Made by a program: the position numbers and the translations under genes | The notes under the pieces: generated by a model | The model's input: only the letters and a program-made list of their open reading frames with translations | Told to the model about the DNA's origin: nothing | Database searches by the model: none | Part shown: positions 55,271 to 63,680 of the stretch, in pieces | Position numbering within the stretch: position 1 is the stretch's first letter | Layout: the number at the start of each line of letters is the position of its first letter | NCBI RefSeq assembly: GCF_015209585.1 | Contig: NZ_JADEYR010000001.1 | Location: 1-64,000 of the forward strand | Direction of reading: 5' to 3' | DNA from: Brachybacterium epidermidis | GTDB lineage: Bacteria > Actinomycetota > Actinomycetes > Actinomycetales > Dermabacteraceae | Length of the DNA stretch: 64,000 nucleotides

Positions 55271-55942
55271 ATGCTCGAGGTTCATCAGCTCGTCATCGCC
55301 TACGGCCGACGCACAGTCCTCTCCGGTGTTGATTTCACGCTTCCAGCAGGTGCGTCGGCAGCCGTGCAGGGCCGTTCTGGAAGCGGAAAATCCTCTCTGC
55401 TCGCTGCGATCCTCGGCATGGTGACACCGTCCTCGGGGGACATTACTGTCAACGGCGAGTCGGTGATCAGAATGCGCTCGGCGGCGCGGCGAGATTTTCT
55501 CCGGCACACCGTGTCCATGGTCTTCCAGCACGGTGAGCTCATCGATGAGCTCGAGCCGTCGGAGAACGTCGAGGTTGCGGCGCTGCTCGCGGGGCAGAGC
55601 CGCCACGATGCCCGTCAAAGTGCAGCGCAGCTCCTGAGTGATCTCGACGTGCAGGCCACCGGGATCCTCACACGAGATCTTTCCGGTGGTGAGCGGCAGC
55701 GCGTCGCCGTGGCCAGGGCACTCATCACGAAGCCTCAGCTCGTCCTCGCCGATGAGCCGACCGGTTCTCTCGATGCCGAGTTCCGGGACATGGTCGGTGA
55801 CCTCGTGCTGTCGATACCCGAGCGGTGGGGCAGCTCTGTTCTCATGGTGACGCACGATCCGGACCTCGCGGCTCGTGCCGATTCCTCGTATCGCGTTGTG
55901 GCGGTTCCAGGAGAGTCCTCGCGGTGGGAGGCGGTTGCATGA
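55271..55942 (+). CDS. ABC transporter ATP-binding protein (MacB/LolD type)
   Basis: The 223-residue ATPase has Walker A GRSGSGKS (34-41), Q-loop VFQHGELIDEL, signature LSGGERQRVAVARAL, Walker B LVLADEPTGSLD and switch His in MVTHDPDLA. The DEPTGSLD form and size match MacB/LolD ATPases that drive FtsX-type permeases. ATG 55271 has only a weak ribosome-binding site. Its stop overlaps the permease start (ATGA). Confidence 0.93.
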   Translation: MLEVHQLVIAYGRRTVLSGVDFTLPAGASAAVQGRSGSGKSSLLAAILGMVTPSSGDITVNGESVIRMRSAARRDFLRHTVSMVFQHGELIDELEPSENVEVAALLAGQSRHDARQSAAQLLSDLDVQATGILTRDLSGGERQRVAVARALITKPQLVLADEPTGSLDAEFRDMVGDLVLSIPERWGSSVLMVTHDPDLAARADSSYRVVAVPGESSRWEAVA

Positions 55943-58179
55943 GCATCGGCCGAAGCACCCCTCAGGCGGCCACGATGTTTCGCCTTGGGTGGCGGGGGGA
56001 CGCCACACACTTCGAGCGGCGTATCGCCTCGGCGATGATCGCGCTGGCCACGGCTGCGATGGTGCTGTCCACAGGGTTCCTCGGGATCATCTGCGCGACG
56101 TTTCAGGAGCGGCTCGAGACCGACCACAGCCGTATCGCAGATGGCTGGTTCTCCGGTGAGGACGCCACGGCAGAGGGAGCACGGTGGCGCATCGTCGCTG
56201 ACGCGGTCGAGGACCGATGGGTCGACGTCATCATCGTCGTCCCCGAGGAATCCACTCCCCTCCCTCCCGGGCTGGAGGCCTGGCCGGAGCCCGGGACCGT
56301 CGTGCTGTCACCAGCACTTGCCGCTCATCCTGATGGTGCAATCATCGCCGAGCGCTATGGAGTCTTGTCCCAGCAGCAGGTACAGGGAGACGGTCTCGTC
56401 TCACCCCAAGAGCGCATCGCATATGTCCGACCCAGCGCTGCAACCGAGCAGCAGACCTTCGGTTACTCCGTTTCATCGTTCGGAATGCCTTCCCCCGTTG
56501 AGCTGACCAGCGAAGGGCTGACCGGCGGCCCCGCGCGCCAACGGGGCATCTGGAACATCACCATCGGTTTTACGCTCGGCGTCATCGCCCCCGCCCTGTT
56601 GTTCATGGCCATCGCATCACGCACCGCATCCGCGCGACGCGACCAGCGGCGGCAGATGCTGCACATCCTCGGCGCGGGGCGCAGGGAGGATCTCGCCTTC
56701 CTCCTCGGTGTCTTCGCGGTTCCCTTCACGGCAGGCATCACGAGCGCGGGGGCAGTCATCACTGCTCTGATGGTCTTTGATCTCTACATCCCGATCGGCC
56801 GCTACACGATCCAATCGGCGGATCTGCGGGCCCATCTGCTGTGGGTGATCGGCGCTGTCCTCCTCGGCGCGAGCATTGCCGCTGCAATGCTGCTCGGGCT
56901 GAACCAGCTCCGACGGCACCGTGGCACCCGCCCTCGGTCCTCCCAGCGTCCGGACAAGCTCAGGCAGATGCTTCCGCTTCCGCTTGCTGCCGTGGCGATG
57001 ATCATCGCGTGGCTGAACACTGGTCGATGGGAGCTCAGCGCCCTGCGGCTGTTCGTCACCTACGGCGGCATAGCAGCGGTTGCCATCTGCCTTCCCGGGT
57101 TCATCGGCATCATCACCTCGCTCGCAGCACGTGCCCTCGCCGCGTGGGGACAGCGATACGGCAGCGTGAGCGCCCTGGTCGCAGGACGCCTCATGATGGC
57201 CGATCCGGGAGCGGTGCGACGCCTCAGTGCCGGCATGGCCCTGGTCATCATCCTCGTGGCCCACCTCATGACGCTCGGCACCATGACCACCTCGGCATTC
57301 AGGGAGGCCGCCGCCCTGCGAGACCGCTTCGGGGACTCCCTGCTGGTACTGGACACCTCCCGCAGCGGTGATGAGGCGCCGCAGCTCGTGGATGATGCGC
57401 TCTCGGGCAACGGTGATGTCATCGCCGTGATGACCCAATACGGGAACTCCCCGAGCGACCCGGTCCGCGCAACGGTCACCGGATCCTGCGATGCGCTGAG
57501 AGCGCTCGGCCTGCCGTGCACCGATGGTCCGCTGGAGACGTCGGATCGGGTGGATGACGACAGAGGACGCTGGATGCTCGGTGGCATCGACGAGGTGCAG
57601 ATCGCTGTGGGCAGCGCCTGGGATATCTCCCCCGATGGGGAAGCGCCCGCAATCTATGCCGTCTCACTGGACGGCGAGGATCTTCCCCGCGAGGAGATCG
57701 CGATTGAACTGTCCCAGCAGGTGCTGCCCCGCCCCGAGCTGTCGAACATCGGCGAAGAGTGGCTGCTGGGCTACTGGACCGGCTACGACAGCTTCTACCG
57801 CTGGCACCCGTTGATCGCAGTAGTGGCAACAGTGCTACTGGCGCTGGCGATCTCCGGCGTCGTGCTCGGGGACTCCGATGGAGCATCGGATCGGCTCGGG
57901 GTGCTGAGCATGTGGGCACCCGGGCCGGGGCTCTCCCTCGGGGTCGCAGTCGGTCGAGTCCTGATCCCGTTGCTGGCCGCCATCGTCACCGGCGGTGTCA
58001 CCGCCTTCGCCACGACGTTCCCCTACACACTTCCACCGTTCAACGGATTCCTCCCGCCGGGATACTTCCTGGCCACCTCGGTGCTGCCGGTGCTGGCGGC
58101 ACTGGTCATGGCCGCAATCGCGGCCCTCGCGCAGCACCGAGCCCTGCGTCGATGGCGGCCCGGTGCGTCGTCTGCGTGA
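55939..58179 (+). CDS. FtsX-like ABC transporter permease with ten membrane helices
   Basis: The 746-residue protein has TM1 (~30-53), a first extracytoplasmic domain (~54-200), TM2-7 (~205-460), a second extracytoplasmic domain (~465-640) and TM8-10 (~650-740). This is two FtsX-like units (one helix, external domain, three helices) with extra helices between them. Such permeases use mechanotransmission and handle peptides, lipoproteins or antibiotics rather than classic import substrates. With the preceding ATPase it would export or remove the neighbouring secreted protein, or protect against a related toxic peptide; both are inference. Confidence 0.85.
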   Translation: MSIGRSTPQAATMFRLGWRGDATHFERRIASAMIALATAAMVLSTGFLGIICATFQERLETDHSRIADGWFSGEDATAEGARWRIVADAVEDRWVDVIIVVPEESTPLPPGLEAWPEPGTVVLSPALAAHPDGAIIAERYGVLSQQQVQGDGLVSPQERIAYVRPSAATEQQTFGYSVSSFGMPSPVELTSEGLTGGPARQRGIWNITIGFTLGVIAPALLFMAIASRTASARRDQRRQMLHILGAGRREDLAFLLGVFAVPFTAGITSAGAVITALMVFDLYIPIGRYTIQSADLRAHLLWVIGAVLLGASIAAAMLLGLNQLRRHRGTRPRSSQRPDKLRQMLPLPLAAVAMIIAWLNTGRWELSALRLFVTYGGIAAVAICLPGFIGIITSLAARALAAWGQRYGSVSALVAGRLMMADPGAVRRLSAGMALVIILVAHLMTLGTMTTSAFREAAALRDRFGDSLLVLDTSRSGDEAPQLVDDALSGNGDVIAVMTQYGNSPSDPVRATVTGSCDALRALGLPCTDGPLETSDRVDDDRGRWMLGGIDEVQIAVGSAWDISPDGEAPAIYAVSLDGEDLPREEIAIELSQQVLPRPELSNIGEEWLLGYWTGYDSFYRWHPLIAVVATVLLALAISGVVLGDSDGASDRLGVLSMWAPGPGLSLGVAVGRVLIPLLAAIVTGGVTAFATTFPYTLPPFNGFLPPGYFLATSVLPVLAALVMAAIAALAQHRALRRWRPGASSA

Positions 58180-58286
58180 GCCATCCCGGTGGCACTCCGC
58201 CCAGGAGACGGCAATGTCCCGACCCGCATCATCTAGATCATGGACGAGAGGTCAAGCCGCTGTGCGCGGCTGACCGCACTCAGCGA

Positions 58287-58319
58287 AGGGCCCCGCACCG
58301 ATCACCGGTGCAGGGCCCT
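58287..58319. terminator. Bidirectional terminator between the permease and adhE
   Basis: AGGGCCCCGCACCG (58287-58300) pairs with CGGTGCAGGGCCCT (58306-58319) with one mismatch and a 5-nt loop, between two convergent genes. Confidence 0.75.
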
Positions 58320-58347
58320 CCTCTCAGCTGCTCAGCCGCTCAGCGAC

Positions 58348-61125
58348 TCACGCCTTGCCCTGCTCGCGCTCGCGCTCGGGATCCACGGAGTCGACGAACT
58401 CCGCGGTGTCGTCCGCGTCGTTGTCGGTCGCATCGGCCGCCGGGGCCTTCTCGCCGATCGCCACGGCCGAGGCGGTGGTGGAGGGCTCCTTCACCTCGCC
58501 GCCGGTGCGCTTGGTGTACCCGACCTCGCCCTCGAAGGCGTCCTGGATCAGCTCCTTGAGCTCGATCACCAGGGGCTCCTTGGGGTTGGCCGGGGTGCAC
58601 TGGTCCTCGAAGGCCCGGTAGGCGAGCTCGTCGATCACCCGGTCCAGGTGCTCCTGGGTGGCGCCGTTGGCCTTGAGGCTCAGCTCGACGCCGAGATCCT
58701 CGGCCAGGCGGGTCACCTCGTCGATCAGCGACTGCACGCCCTCCTCCGTGGTGGCGGCCGGGAAGCCCATGAAGCGTGCGAAGTCCGCGAGGTCCTTGTC
58801 GGCCCGGTAGTTCTCGTACTTCGGGAAGATCGCGTGCTTGAACGGCTTGGTGGCGTTGTACCGGATCACGTGAGGCAGGAAGATCGCGTTGGTGCGGCCG
58901 TGGGCGATCTCGAACTCCGCCCCGCACTTGTGCGACAGGGAGTGCACGATGCCCAGGAACGCGTTGGCGAAGGCCATGCCGGCCATCGCCGAGGCGTTGT
59001 GCATCTTCTCCTTGGCCTCCATGTCGTTCTCCAGCACGGCGGCCCGCATGTTCTCGAAGATGAGCTGTGCCGCCCGGATCGAGAGGCCGCGAGTGTAGTC
59101 GCTGGCCATGGTCGACACGTACGACTCGATCGCGTGGGTGAGCGCGTCCAGGCCGGAGTCGGCTGCGGTGCGCCTCGGCACGGTGTCCACGAACTGGGCG
59201 TCCACGATCGCCACGGTCGGAGTGAGCGCGTAGTCCGCCAGCGGGTACTTCACGTGCGTCTCCGCATCGGTGATCACCGCGAACGGGGTGCACTCCGAGC
59301 CGGTGCCGGAGGTGGTGGGGATGGCCACGAACTCCGCCTTCTGGCCCAGCTTCGGGAAGCGGTAGGTGCGCTTGCGGATGTCCATGAACTTCTGCTTCAT
59401 GCCGAAGTAGCTGGCCTCGGGGTGCTCGTAGAACAGCCACATGCCCTTGGCCGCGTCCATCGCGGGGCCCCCGCCGAGGGCGATGATGCAGTCCGGCTCG
59501 AAGTCCCGCATCCACTGGGCGCCCTTGAACACGGTGGTGGAGGTGGGGTTGGGCTCCACGTCCGAGAAGATCGTCCAGGCGACCTCCTCGCGGCGCTGCT
59601 TGAGGTGGTCGATCAGCACGTCCACATAGCCGAACTGGACCATGCCCGGGTCGGTGACGATGAAGACCCGCTTGATCTCCGGCATTTTCTGGAGGTACTG
59701 CACGGAGTACCGCTCGAAGTAGGTCTTCGGGGGCACCTTGAACCACTGCATGTTGTTCCGCCGTTCCGCGATCCGCTTGACGTTGATGAGGTCCACCGCG
59801 CTGACATTGCGGGAGACAGAGTTGTGGCCGTAGGAGCCGCAGCCCAAGGTCAGCGAGGGCAGCAGACCGTTGTAGACGTCCCCGATGCCGCCCAGGGCAC
59901 TGGGGGCGTTGACGATGATGCGGCAGGCCTTCATCCGCAGTCCGTACTCGCGCTCGATGGCGGCGTCGGAGGTGTGGATGACCGCGGTGTGCCCCAGCCC
60001 ACCGAACTCCAGCATCTGCTGGGCCAGGTCGAAGCCCTCCTTCTTGCCGGGCACCGTGAGCATGGCCAGCACCGGGCAGAGCTTCTCGCGGGAGAGGGGG
60101 TGCTCCTCGCCGACGCCCTCGATGGGCGCGATCAGCAGCTTGGTGCCGGCGGGCACCTCGATGCCCGCGCCTCGGGCGATGTCCTCGGCGCTCTGACCGA
60201 CCACGGAGGCGGCGATCCCGCCCTTCTCGGTCACCATGAAGTCCTCGAGCTTGGCGCGCTCGGCCTCGGTGACCACGTGGGCGCCGAAGGCCTGGAACTC
60301 CTCCAGCACCTGCTCCGCGATCTCCTCGTCGACGATGATGGCCTGCTCGGAGGCGCAGATCATGCCGTTGTCGAAGGTCTTGGAGATCAGCAGGTCGTTG
60401 ACGGCGCGGGACACCTTCGCGGTCCGCTCGATGTACACCGGGACGTTGCCCGGGCCCACGCCGAGCGCCGGCTTACCGGTGGAGTAGGCGGCCTTGACCA
60501 TGCCGGAACCGCCGGTGGCCAGGGTGAGTGCCACCGTCGGGTGGTTCAGCAGGGCATCGGTGGCCTCCAGCGAGGGCTGCTCGATCCACTGGATGCAGTG
60601 GGCGGGTGCGCCGGCCTCGACGGCCGCGTCCAGCATCACCTGGGCGGCTGCGGCCGAGCACTTCTGCGCGCTGGGGTGGAAGGCGAACACGATCGGGTTC
60701 CGGGTCATGATCGAGATCAGGCACTTGAACATGACGGTGGAGGTGGGGTTGGTGACGGGAGTGACGCCCGCGACCACGCCGACCGGCTCGGCGATCTCGA
60801 TGATCCCCTTCTGCTTGTCCTCGGCGATGATCCCCACCGTGCGGTCGTACTTGATCGAGTTCCAGATGTACTCGGTGGCGAAGATGTTCTTGACGCACTT
60901 GTCCTCGAAGAGGCCGCGGCCGGTCTCCTCGACGGCCAGCTTGGCCAGCGGCATGTGCTGATCCACGCCCGCCAGGGCCATCGCATGGACGATCGCGGTG
61001 ATCTCCTTCTGCTTGAAGGAGTCGAAGGCGGCCAGGGCCTCGGAGGCGCGCTCGGCGAGGGTGTCGATGGCGGCCGCGGTGGAGCTGCGGGTAGAGGTGG
61101 TCGCGCTGTCGGCTTTGCCGGTCAT
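58348..61125 (-). CDS. adhE: Bifunctional acetaldehyde-CoA/alcohol dehydrogenase
   Basis: The 925-residue AdhE converts acetyl-CoA to ethanol with NADH. The N-terminal aldehyde dehydrogenase half has GVTPVTNPTSTVMFK, FAFHPSAQKCSAAAAQV and FDNGMICASEQAIIVDEE with the catalytic Cys. The C-terminal iron-dependent ADH half has CIIALGGGPAMDAAKGMW, GTGSECTPFAVITD, LDALTHAIESYVS, and HSLSHKCGAEF and HGRTNAIFLPHV with metal His residues. An acidic tail of ~45 residues extends past the usual end. ATG 61125 begins a typical AdhE N-terminus; the frame is open to 61206. It is the only minus-strand gene within the ribosomal-protein block. Confidence 0.95.
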   Translation of the reverse strand: MTGKADSATTSTRSSTAAAIDTLAERASEALAAFDSFKQKEITAIVHAMALAGVDQHMPLAKLAVEETGRGLFEDKCVKNIFATEYIWNSIKYDRTVGIIAEDKQKGIIEIAEPVGVVAGVTPVTNPTSTVMFKCLISIMTRNPIVFAFHPSAQKCSAAAAQVMLDAAVEAGAPAHCIQWIEQPSLEATDALLNHPTVALTLATGGSGMVKAAYSTGKPALGVGPGNVPVYIERTAKVSRAVNDLLISKTFDNGMICASEQAIIVDEEIAEQVLEEFQAFGAHVVTEAERAKLEDFMVTEKGGIAASVVGQSAEDIARGAGIEVPAGTKLLIAPIEGVGEEHPLSREKLCPVLAMLTVPGKKEGFDLAQQMLEFGGLGHTAVIHTSDAAIEREYGLRMKACRIIVNAPSALGGIGDVYNGLLPSLTLGCGSYGHNSVSRNVSAVDLINVKRIAERRNNMQWFKVPPKTYFERYSVQYLQKMPEIKRVFIVTDPGMVQFGYVDVLIDHLKQRREEVAWTIFSDVEPNPTSTTVFKGAQWMRDFEPDCIIALGGGPAMDAAKGMWLFYEHPEASYFGMKQKFMDIRKRTYRFPKLGQKAEFVAIPTTSGTGSECTPFAVITDAETHVKYPLADYALTPTVAIVDAQFVDTVPRRTAADSGLDALTHAIESYVSTMASDYTRGLSIRAAQLIFENMRAAVLENDMEAKEKMHNASAMAGMAFANAFLGIVHSLSHKCGAEFEIAHGRTNAIFLPHVIRYNATKPFKHAIFPKYENYRADKDLADFARFMGFPAATTEEGVQSLIDEVTRLAEDLGVELSLKANGATQEHLDRVIDELAYRAFEDQCTPANPKEPLVIELKELIQDAFEGEVGYTKRTGGEVKEPSTTASAVAIGEKAPAADATDNDADDTAEFVDSVDPEREREQGKA

Positions 61126-61206
61126 GATCTCGGTTCTGTCCTTGCCTCTGGTCTCGGCTGCTCGGCCCCGCGAGCGGGGGAGCCGACGGCCCGTGTGGTC
61201 CGTCAC

Positions 61207-61561
61207 CGATCACGCTAGAGGGATGCCCGGTCGATTGCCACCCTCACTTCGTCAACAGCGCCACACTGGGTGAAAGCGCAGGTCAGAATGCTTTTTGAAG
61301 GGGCGCGGGGAGCTCCTGCTGCCGTGGGGCCGTGGCGGGGAAGGGGGCGCCCGGCTCGTCGTGGCGGAAGGGTGCGCTGAGGCGAGCAGAGTCCTTGGTC
61401 CCGCCCTCGCCTGCAGGTTCGATGGTCTGATGAATGCTGGCGGAAGAACGACCAGATGAGGTGGGCGAGGTCCCGGGGCGAGGATGCCCCCGACACTCGC
61501 CCCTCCGGCAATGCCCACCGGGACGTGGGTCCCTTAGCGTCGAACTGACAACATCGGGTGT
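61207..61561. other. Non-coding gap between adhE and the rplJ leader
   Basis: No credible gene is seen. The adhE promoter must lie here; a minus-strand TTGACG occurs at 61252-61257 but lacks a good -10 at 17 nt. No clear Rex-type palindrome was found. The stretch is GC-rich and of low coding character. Confidence 0.5.
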
Positions 61562-61597
61562 GGGTCAGATCACCGGCTTCAGCCGGTCGTGTGACCC
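61562..61597 (+). other. Two-tier hairpin upstream of rplJ
   Basis: GGGTCA (61562-61567) pairs with TGACCC (61592-61597), and inside it ACCGGC/GCCGGT with a TTCA loop (61572-61587). There is no T tract. It may be an operator or an RNA structure upstream of the rplJ promoter. Confidence 0.45.
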
Positions 61598-61639
61598 ACT
61601 CCGCCCGTCGCCCCGTGGCGGGACAGCCTCGGGAGCGGG

Positions 61640-61645
61640 TACAGT
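61640..61645 (+). promoter_or_regulatory. Candidate -10 (TACAGT) of the rplJL operon
   Basis: TACAGT followed by TACCGGTACC is the best -10 upstream of the structured leader; no convincing -35 was seen. Confidence 0.35.
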
Positions 61646-61733
61646 TACCGGTACCGAAGACCGCCGGTCGTCGCCCTCACCTGAGGGGGACCGAAGAAAT
61701 CCCGCACGGGATGGCCTGCGCAGGTGAATCAGG

Positions 61734-61777
61734 ACGACCGTCGCTCGGTCGTGCCCGGTGCTCCCATGGGGGCACCG
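61734..61777 (+). promoter_or_regulatory. Structured rplJ leader, two hairpins (L10-leader region)
   Basis: ACGACCG/CGGTCGT (61734-61752) and CGGTGC/GCACCG extended by TCC/GGG-type pairs (61756-61777) precede the attenuator hairpin. L10-(L12)4 is known to bind the rplJ leader and regulate the operon; this region is where that site would be. Confidence 0.45.
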
Positions 61778-61798
61778 AGCACGTGCTGTGCGGCCCGG

Positions 61799-61827
61799 GG
61801 CCTCGACACCTGCGTGTCGAGGCCTTT
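61799..61827 (+). terminator. Attenuator-like terminator in the rplJ leader
   Basis: A perfect 11-bp stem GGCCTCGACAC/GTGTCGAGGCC with a 4-nt CTGC loop is followed by TTT, 53 nt before ATG 61880. A rho-independent terminator in the leader fits transcription attenuation of rplJL. Confidence 0.7.
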
Positions 61828-61879
61828 CTCGTGCGCGGAGACCTTCACCCGGCGGCGCGAGACCTCTGGAAGGAGGGCC

Positions 61880-62395
61880 ATGGCGAACCCCGAGAAGGTC
61901 GACGCCGTCGCGGAGATCACGGAGCTGTTCCGCAGCTCCGACGCCGCCGTCGTCACCGAGTACCGCGGGCTCAGCGTGGACCAGCTCAAGCAGCTGCGTC
62001 GTGCTCTGGGCTCCGAGACGACGTACGCCGTGGTGAAGAACACGCTGACCGAGATCGCCGCCCGCGAGGCCGGCATCGACGTCTTCGAGGGTCAGCTCAG
62101 CGGCCCCACCGCCATCGCCTTCATCAAGGGTGAGCCGGTGGAGCCCGCCAAGGCTCTGCGTGACTTCGCCAAGGAGCACGAACAGCTCGTCATCAAGTCC
62201 GGCTACTTCGAGGGCAACCTGCTCTCGGTGGCCGATGTGCAGCAGCTCGCGGACCTCGAGTCCCGCGAGGTCCTGCTGGCCAAGGCCGCCGGTGCCATGA
62301 AGGCGTCGATGTCCAAGGCCGCCGCCGTGTTCAATGCGCCGCTGTCCAAGGCAGTGCGCACCGTGGACGCGCTGCGGGTCAAGCAGGAGGCCTGA
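61880..62395 (+). CDS. rplJ: 50S ribosomal protein L10
   Basis: The 171-residue L10 anchors the L7/L12 stalk: VAEITELFRSSDAAVVTEYRGLSVDQL and LKQLRRALGSETTYAVVKNTL at the N-terminus, and a C-terminal helix for L12 dimers. GAAGGAGG lies 5 nt before ATG 61880. It is the first gene after the accessory insertion. Confidence 0.98.
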   Translation: MANPEKVDAVAEITELFRSSDAAVVTEYRGLSVDQLKQLRRALGSETTYAVVKNTLTEIAAREAGIDVFEGQLSGPTAIAFIKGEPVEPAKALRDFAKEHEQLVIKSGYFEGNLLSVADVQQLADLESREVLLAKAAGAMKASMSKAAAVFNAPLSKAVRTVDALRVKQEA

Positions 62396-62420
62396 GCCCA
62401 GGCTCAGCTCCCGCACCCGC

Positions 62421-62438
62421 CCAGCGCGATCGCGCTGG
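62421..62438 (+). other. Perfect 18-bp palindrome in the rplJ–rplL gap
   Basis: CCAGCGCGATCGCGCTGG is a perfect palindrome, 26 nt after the rplJ stop. As RNA it is a 7-bp stem with a GATC loop, and may be a processing or attenuation site that sets L12 excess over L10. Confidence 0.6.
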
Positions 62439-62572
62439 ACCGTCGGCCGCCCGATGGGGCGAACCGGCCGCATGACCTGGCGCACCAGCGCCGCTGAAGT
62501 ACCACGCACCCGCCCCACGCGGATGCACCGGAACCCAGGGACCAGGTCCCACCGACAGGAAGGAACGCCATC

Positions 62573-62962
62573 ATGGCGAAGCTCAGCACCGACGAGCTCA
62601 TCGAAGCTTTCAAGGAGATGTCCCTCATCGAGCTCTCTGAGTTCGTGAAGCAGTTCGAGGAGGTCTTCGACGTCACCGCCGCCGCCCCCGTGGCCGTCGC
62701 CGCCGCTGGTGGCGCCGCCGCCGGTGGCGAGGCCGCCGCCGAGGAGGAGAAGGACGAGTTCGACGTCATTCTCGAGTCCGCCGGCTCGGCCAAGATCGCC
62801 GTCATCAAGGAGGTGCGCGCCCTGACCTCCCTCGGCCTGAAGGAGGCCAAGGACCTCGTCGACGGTGCCCCCAAGCCCGTCCTCGAGGGCGTCAAGAAGG
62901 AGGACGCCGAGGCCGCCAAGGAGAAGCTCGAGGGCGCCGGCGCCACCATCACCCTCAAGTGA
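62573..62962 (+). CDS. rplL: 50S ribosomal protein L7/L12
   Basis: The 129-residue stalk protein has an N-terminal dimerisation domain ([20 protein letters not shown]), an Ala/Gly hinge (~40-58) and a C-terminal factor-binding domain ([39 protein letters not shown]). AGGAAGGA precedes the ATG. Confidence 0.98.
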   Translation: MAKLSTDELIEAFKEMSLIELSEFVKQFEEVFDVTAAAPVAVAAAGGAAAGGEAAAEEEKDEFDVILESAGSAKIAVIKEVRALTSLGLKEAKDLVDGAPKPVLEGVKKEDAEAAKEKLEGAGATITLK

Positions 62963-62966
62963 TCCG

Positions 62967-62986
62967 GTGCTCGCCCCGGCGAGCAC
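62967..62986 (+). terminator. First hairpin after rplL
   Basis: GTGCTCGC/GCGAGCAC with a CCCG loop begins 5 nt after the rplL stop. Confidence 0.55.
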
Positions 62987-63001
62987 GCGCATCACAGACG
63001 C

Positions 63002-63033
63002 AAGGGCCGTCCCGCAGCTGCGGGGCGGCCCTT
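63002..63033 (+). terminator. Main terminator after rplL
   Basis: A 14-bp stem (63002-63015 with 63020-63033, one G·U pair) closes an AGCT loop, separating rplJL from rpoB. Confidence 0.75.
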
Positions 63034-63072
63034 CCGCCGTTCCCGCCCAGTGGTAGCGTCCGTGATCGTTTC

Positions 63073-63186
63073 GTGACGCAGAGAAATGCGAAGAACGCCT
63101 CCGGAGTCGAGGCCTGGGGCATGGCCGCTGCCGCGCTGACCCTGCTGGGCGGCGGTGCCCTGATGGTGGGGCTGCGCAGGCGCTGA
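63073..63186 (+). CDS. Possible 37-residue membrane peptide or remnant of a sortase-anchored protein tail
   Basis: From GTG 63073 the frame encodes a short polar start, a hydrophobic helix (GMAAAALTLLGGGALMVGL) and a C-terminal RRR. This is exactly the shape of an LPXTG cell-wall anchor tail, but the motif position reads NASG, not LPxTG. No body of an anchored protein is present upstream. It may be a decayed fragment, a free membrane peptide or chance. Confidence 0.35.
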   Translation: MTQRNAKNASGVEAWGMAAAALTLLGGGALMVGLRRR

Positions 63187-63484
63187 TCCGCACAGCACGG
63201 GGCGATGCCGAGGGCTCCTCTGGATCCGTCCGGAGGGGCCCTCGGTGCGGGTCGGGCGCGGGGGTTGGCCGCCATGTGCTCTGGCCTTCACCACCGACAC
63301 GCGGCCCGCTGCTTGACTCGCGGGCGAATAGTCAGCATCCTGTGTGACGTACGAAGCTGTTCCTGCCGCCCACGGCACCGGAGCCCCTCCCGTCACCGCA
63401 CGGGAACGCGTGCGCACCGGCAGCCACGTCGAGAAAGACGGGCAGGAGGCCTCGCCTTTCCGCGCCAGGCATATGGCGGCCGAC
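63187..63484. other. Non-coding DNA upstream of rpoB
   Basis: No credible gene is seen. A TTGACT (63313-63318) with CATCCT 17 nt later (63336-63341) is a second, weaker promoter candidate for rpoB. Confidence 0.4.
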
Positions 63485-63525
63485 GCGGATGGACCCGTCG
63501 CGAAGCGACCCTTGTGTCCATCCGC
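63485..63525. promoter_or_regulatory. Nested inverted repeat over the rpoB promoter
   Basis: GCGGATGGAC (63485-63494) and GTCCATCCGC (63516-63525) are a perfect 10-bp inverted repeat. Inside lies GTCGC/GCGAC with a GAA loop (63497-63509). The right arm overlaps the -35 (63512-63517) of the candidate rpoB promoter, the right place for an operator. Confidence 0.6.
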
Positions 63526-63540
63526 GACTCTGTGTATGCT
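63512..63540 (+). promoter_or_regulatory. Candidate rpoB promoter
   Basis: TTGTGT (63512-63517) and TATGCT (63535-63540) are separated by exactly 17 nt, the best sigma-70-like promoter in the window, ~140 nt before the rpoB start. Confidence 0.6.
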
Positions 63541-63680
63541 CGGATTTTGCGCTGTGCCTCGCCCCGTTCTGTCATCACGGCTCTGTCATCTCGGCATCAC
63601 GCCGGCCATCGGCAAGTCTCTTCACCTCACGGGGTGTTCGCCGCGCCTGGGATTCCGTCATCGGCCTGGAAGGACCCCCC

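Noticed and set aside
61207-61290. Rex operator controlling adhE
   Set aside because: No TGTGAA/TTCACA palindrome was found; only unrelated half-site-like pieces are present.
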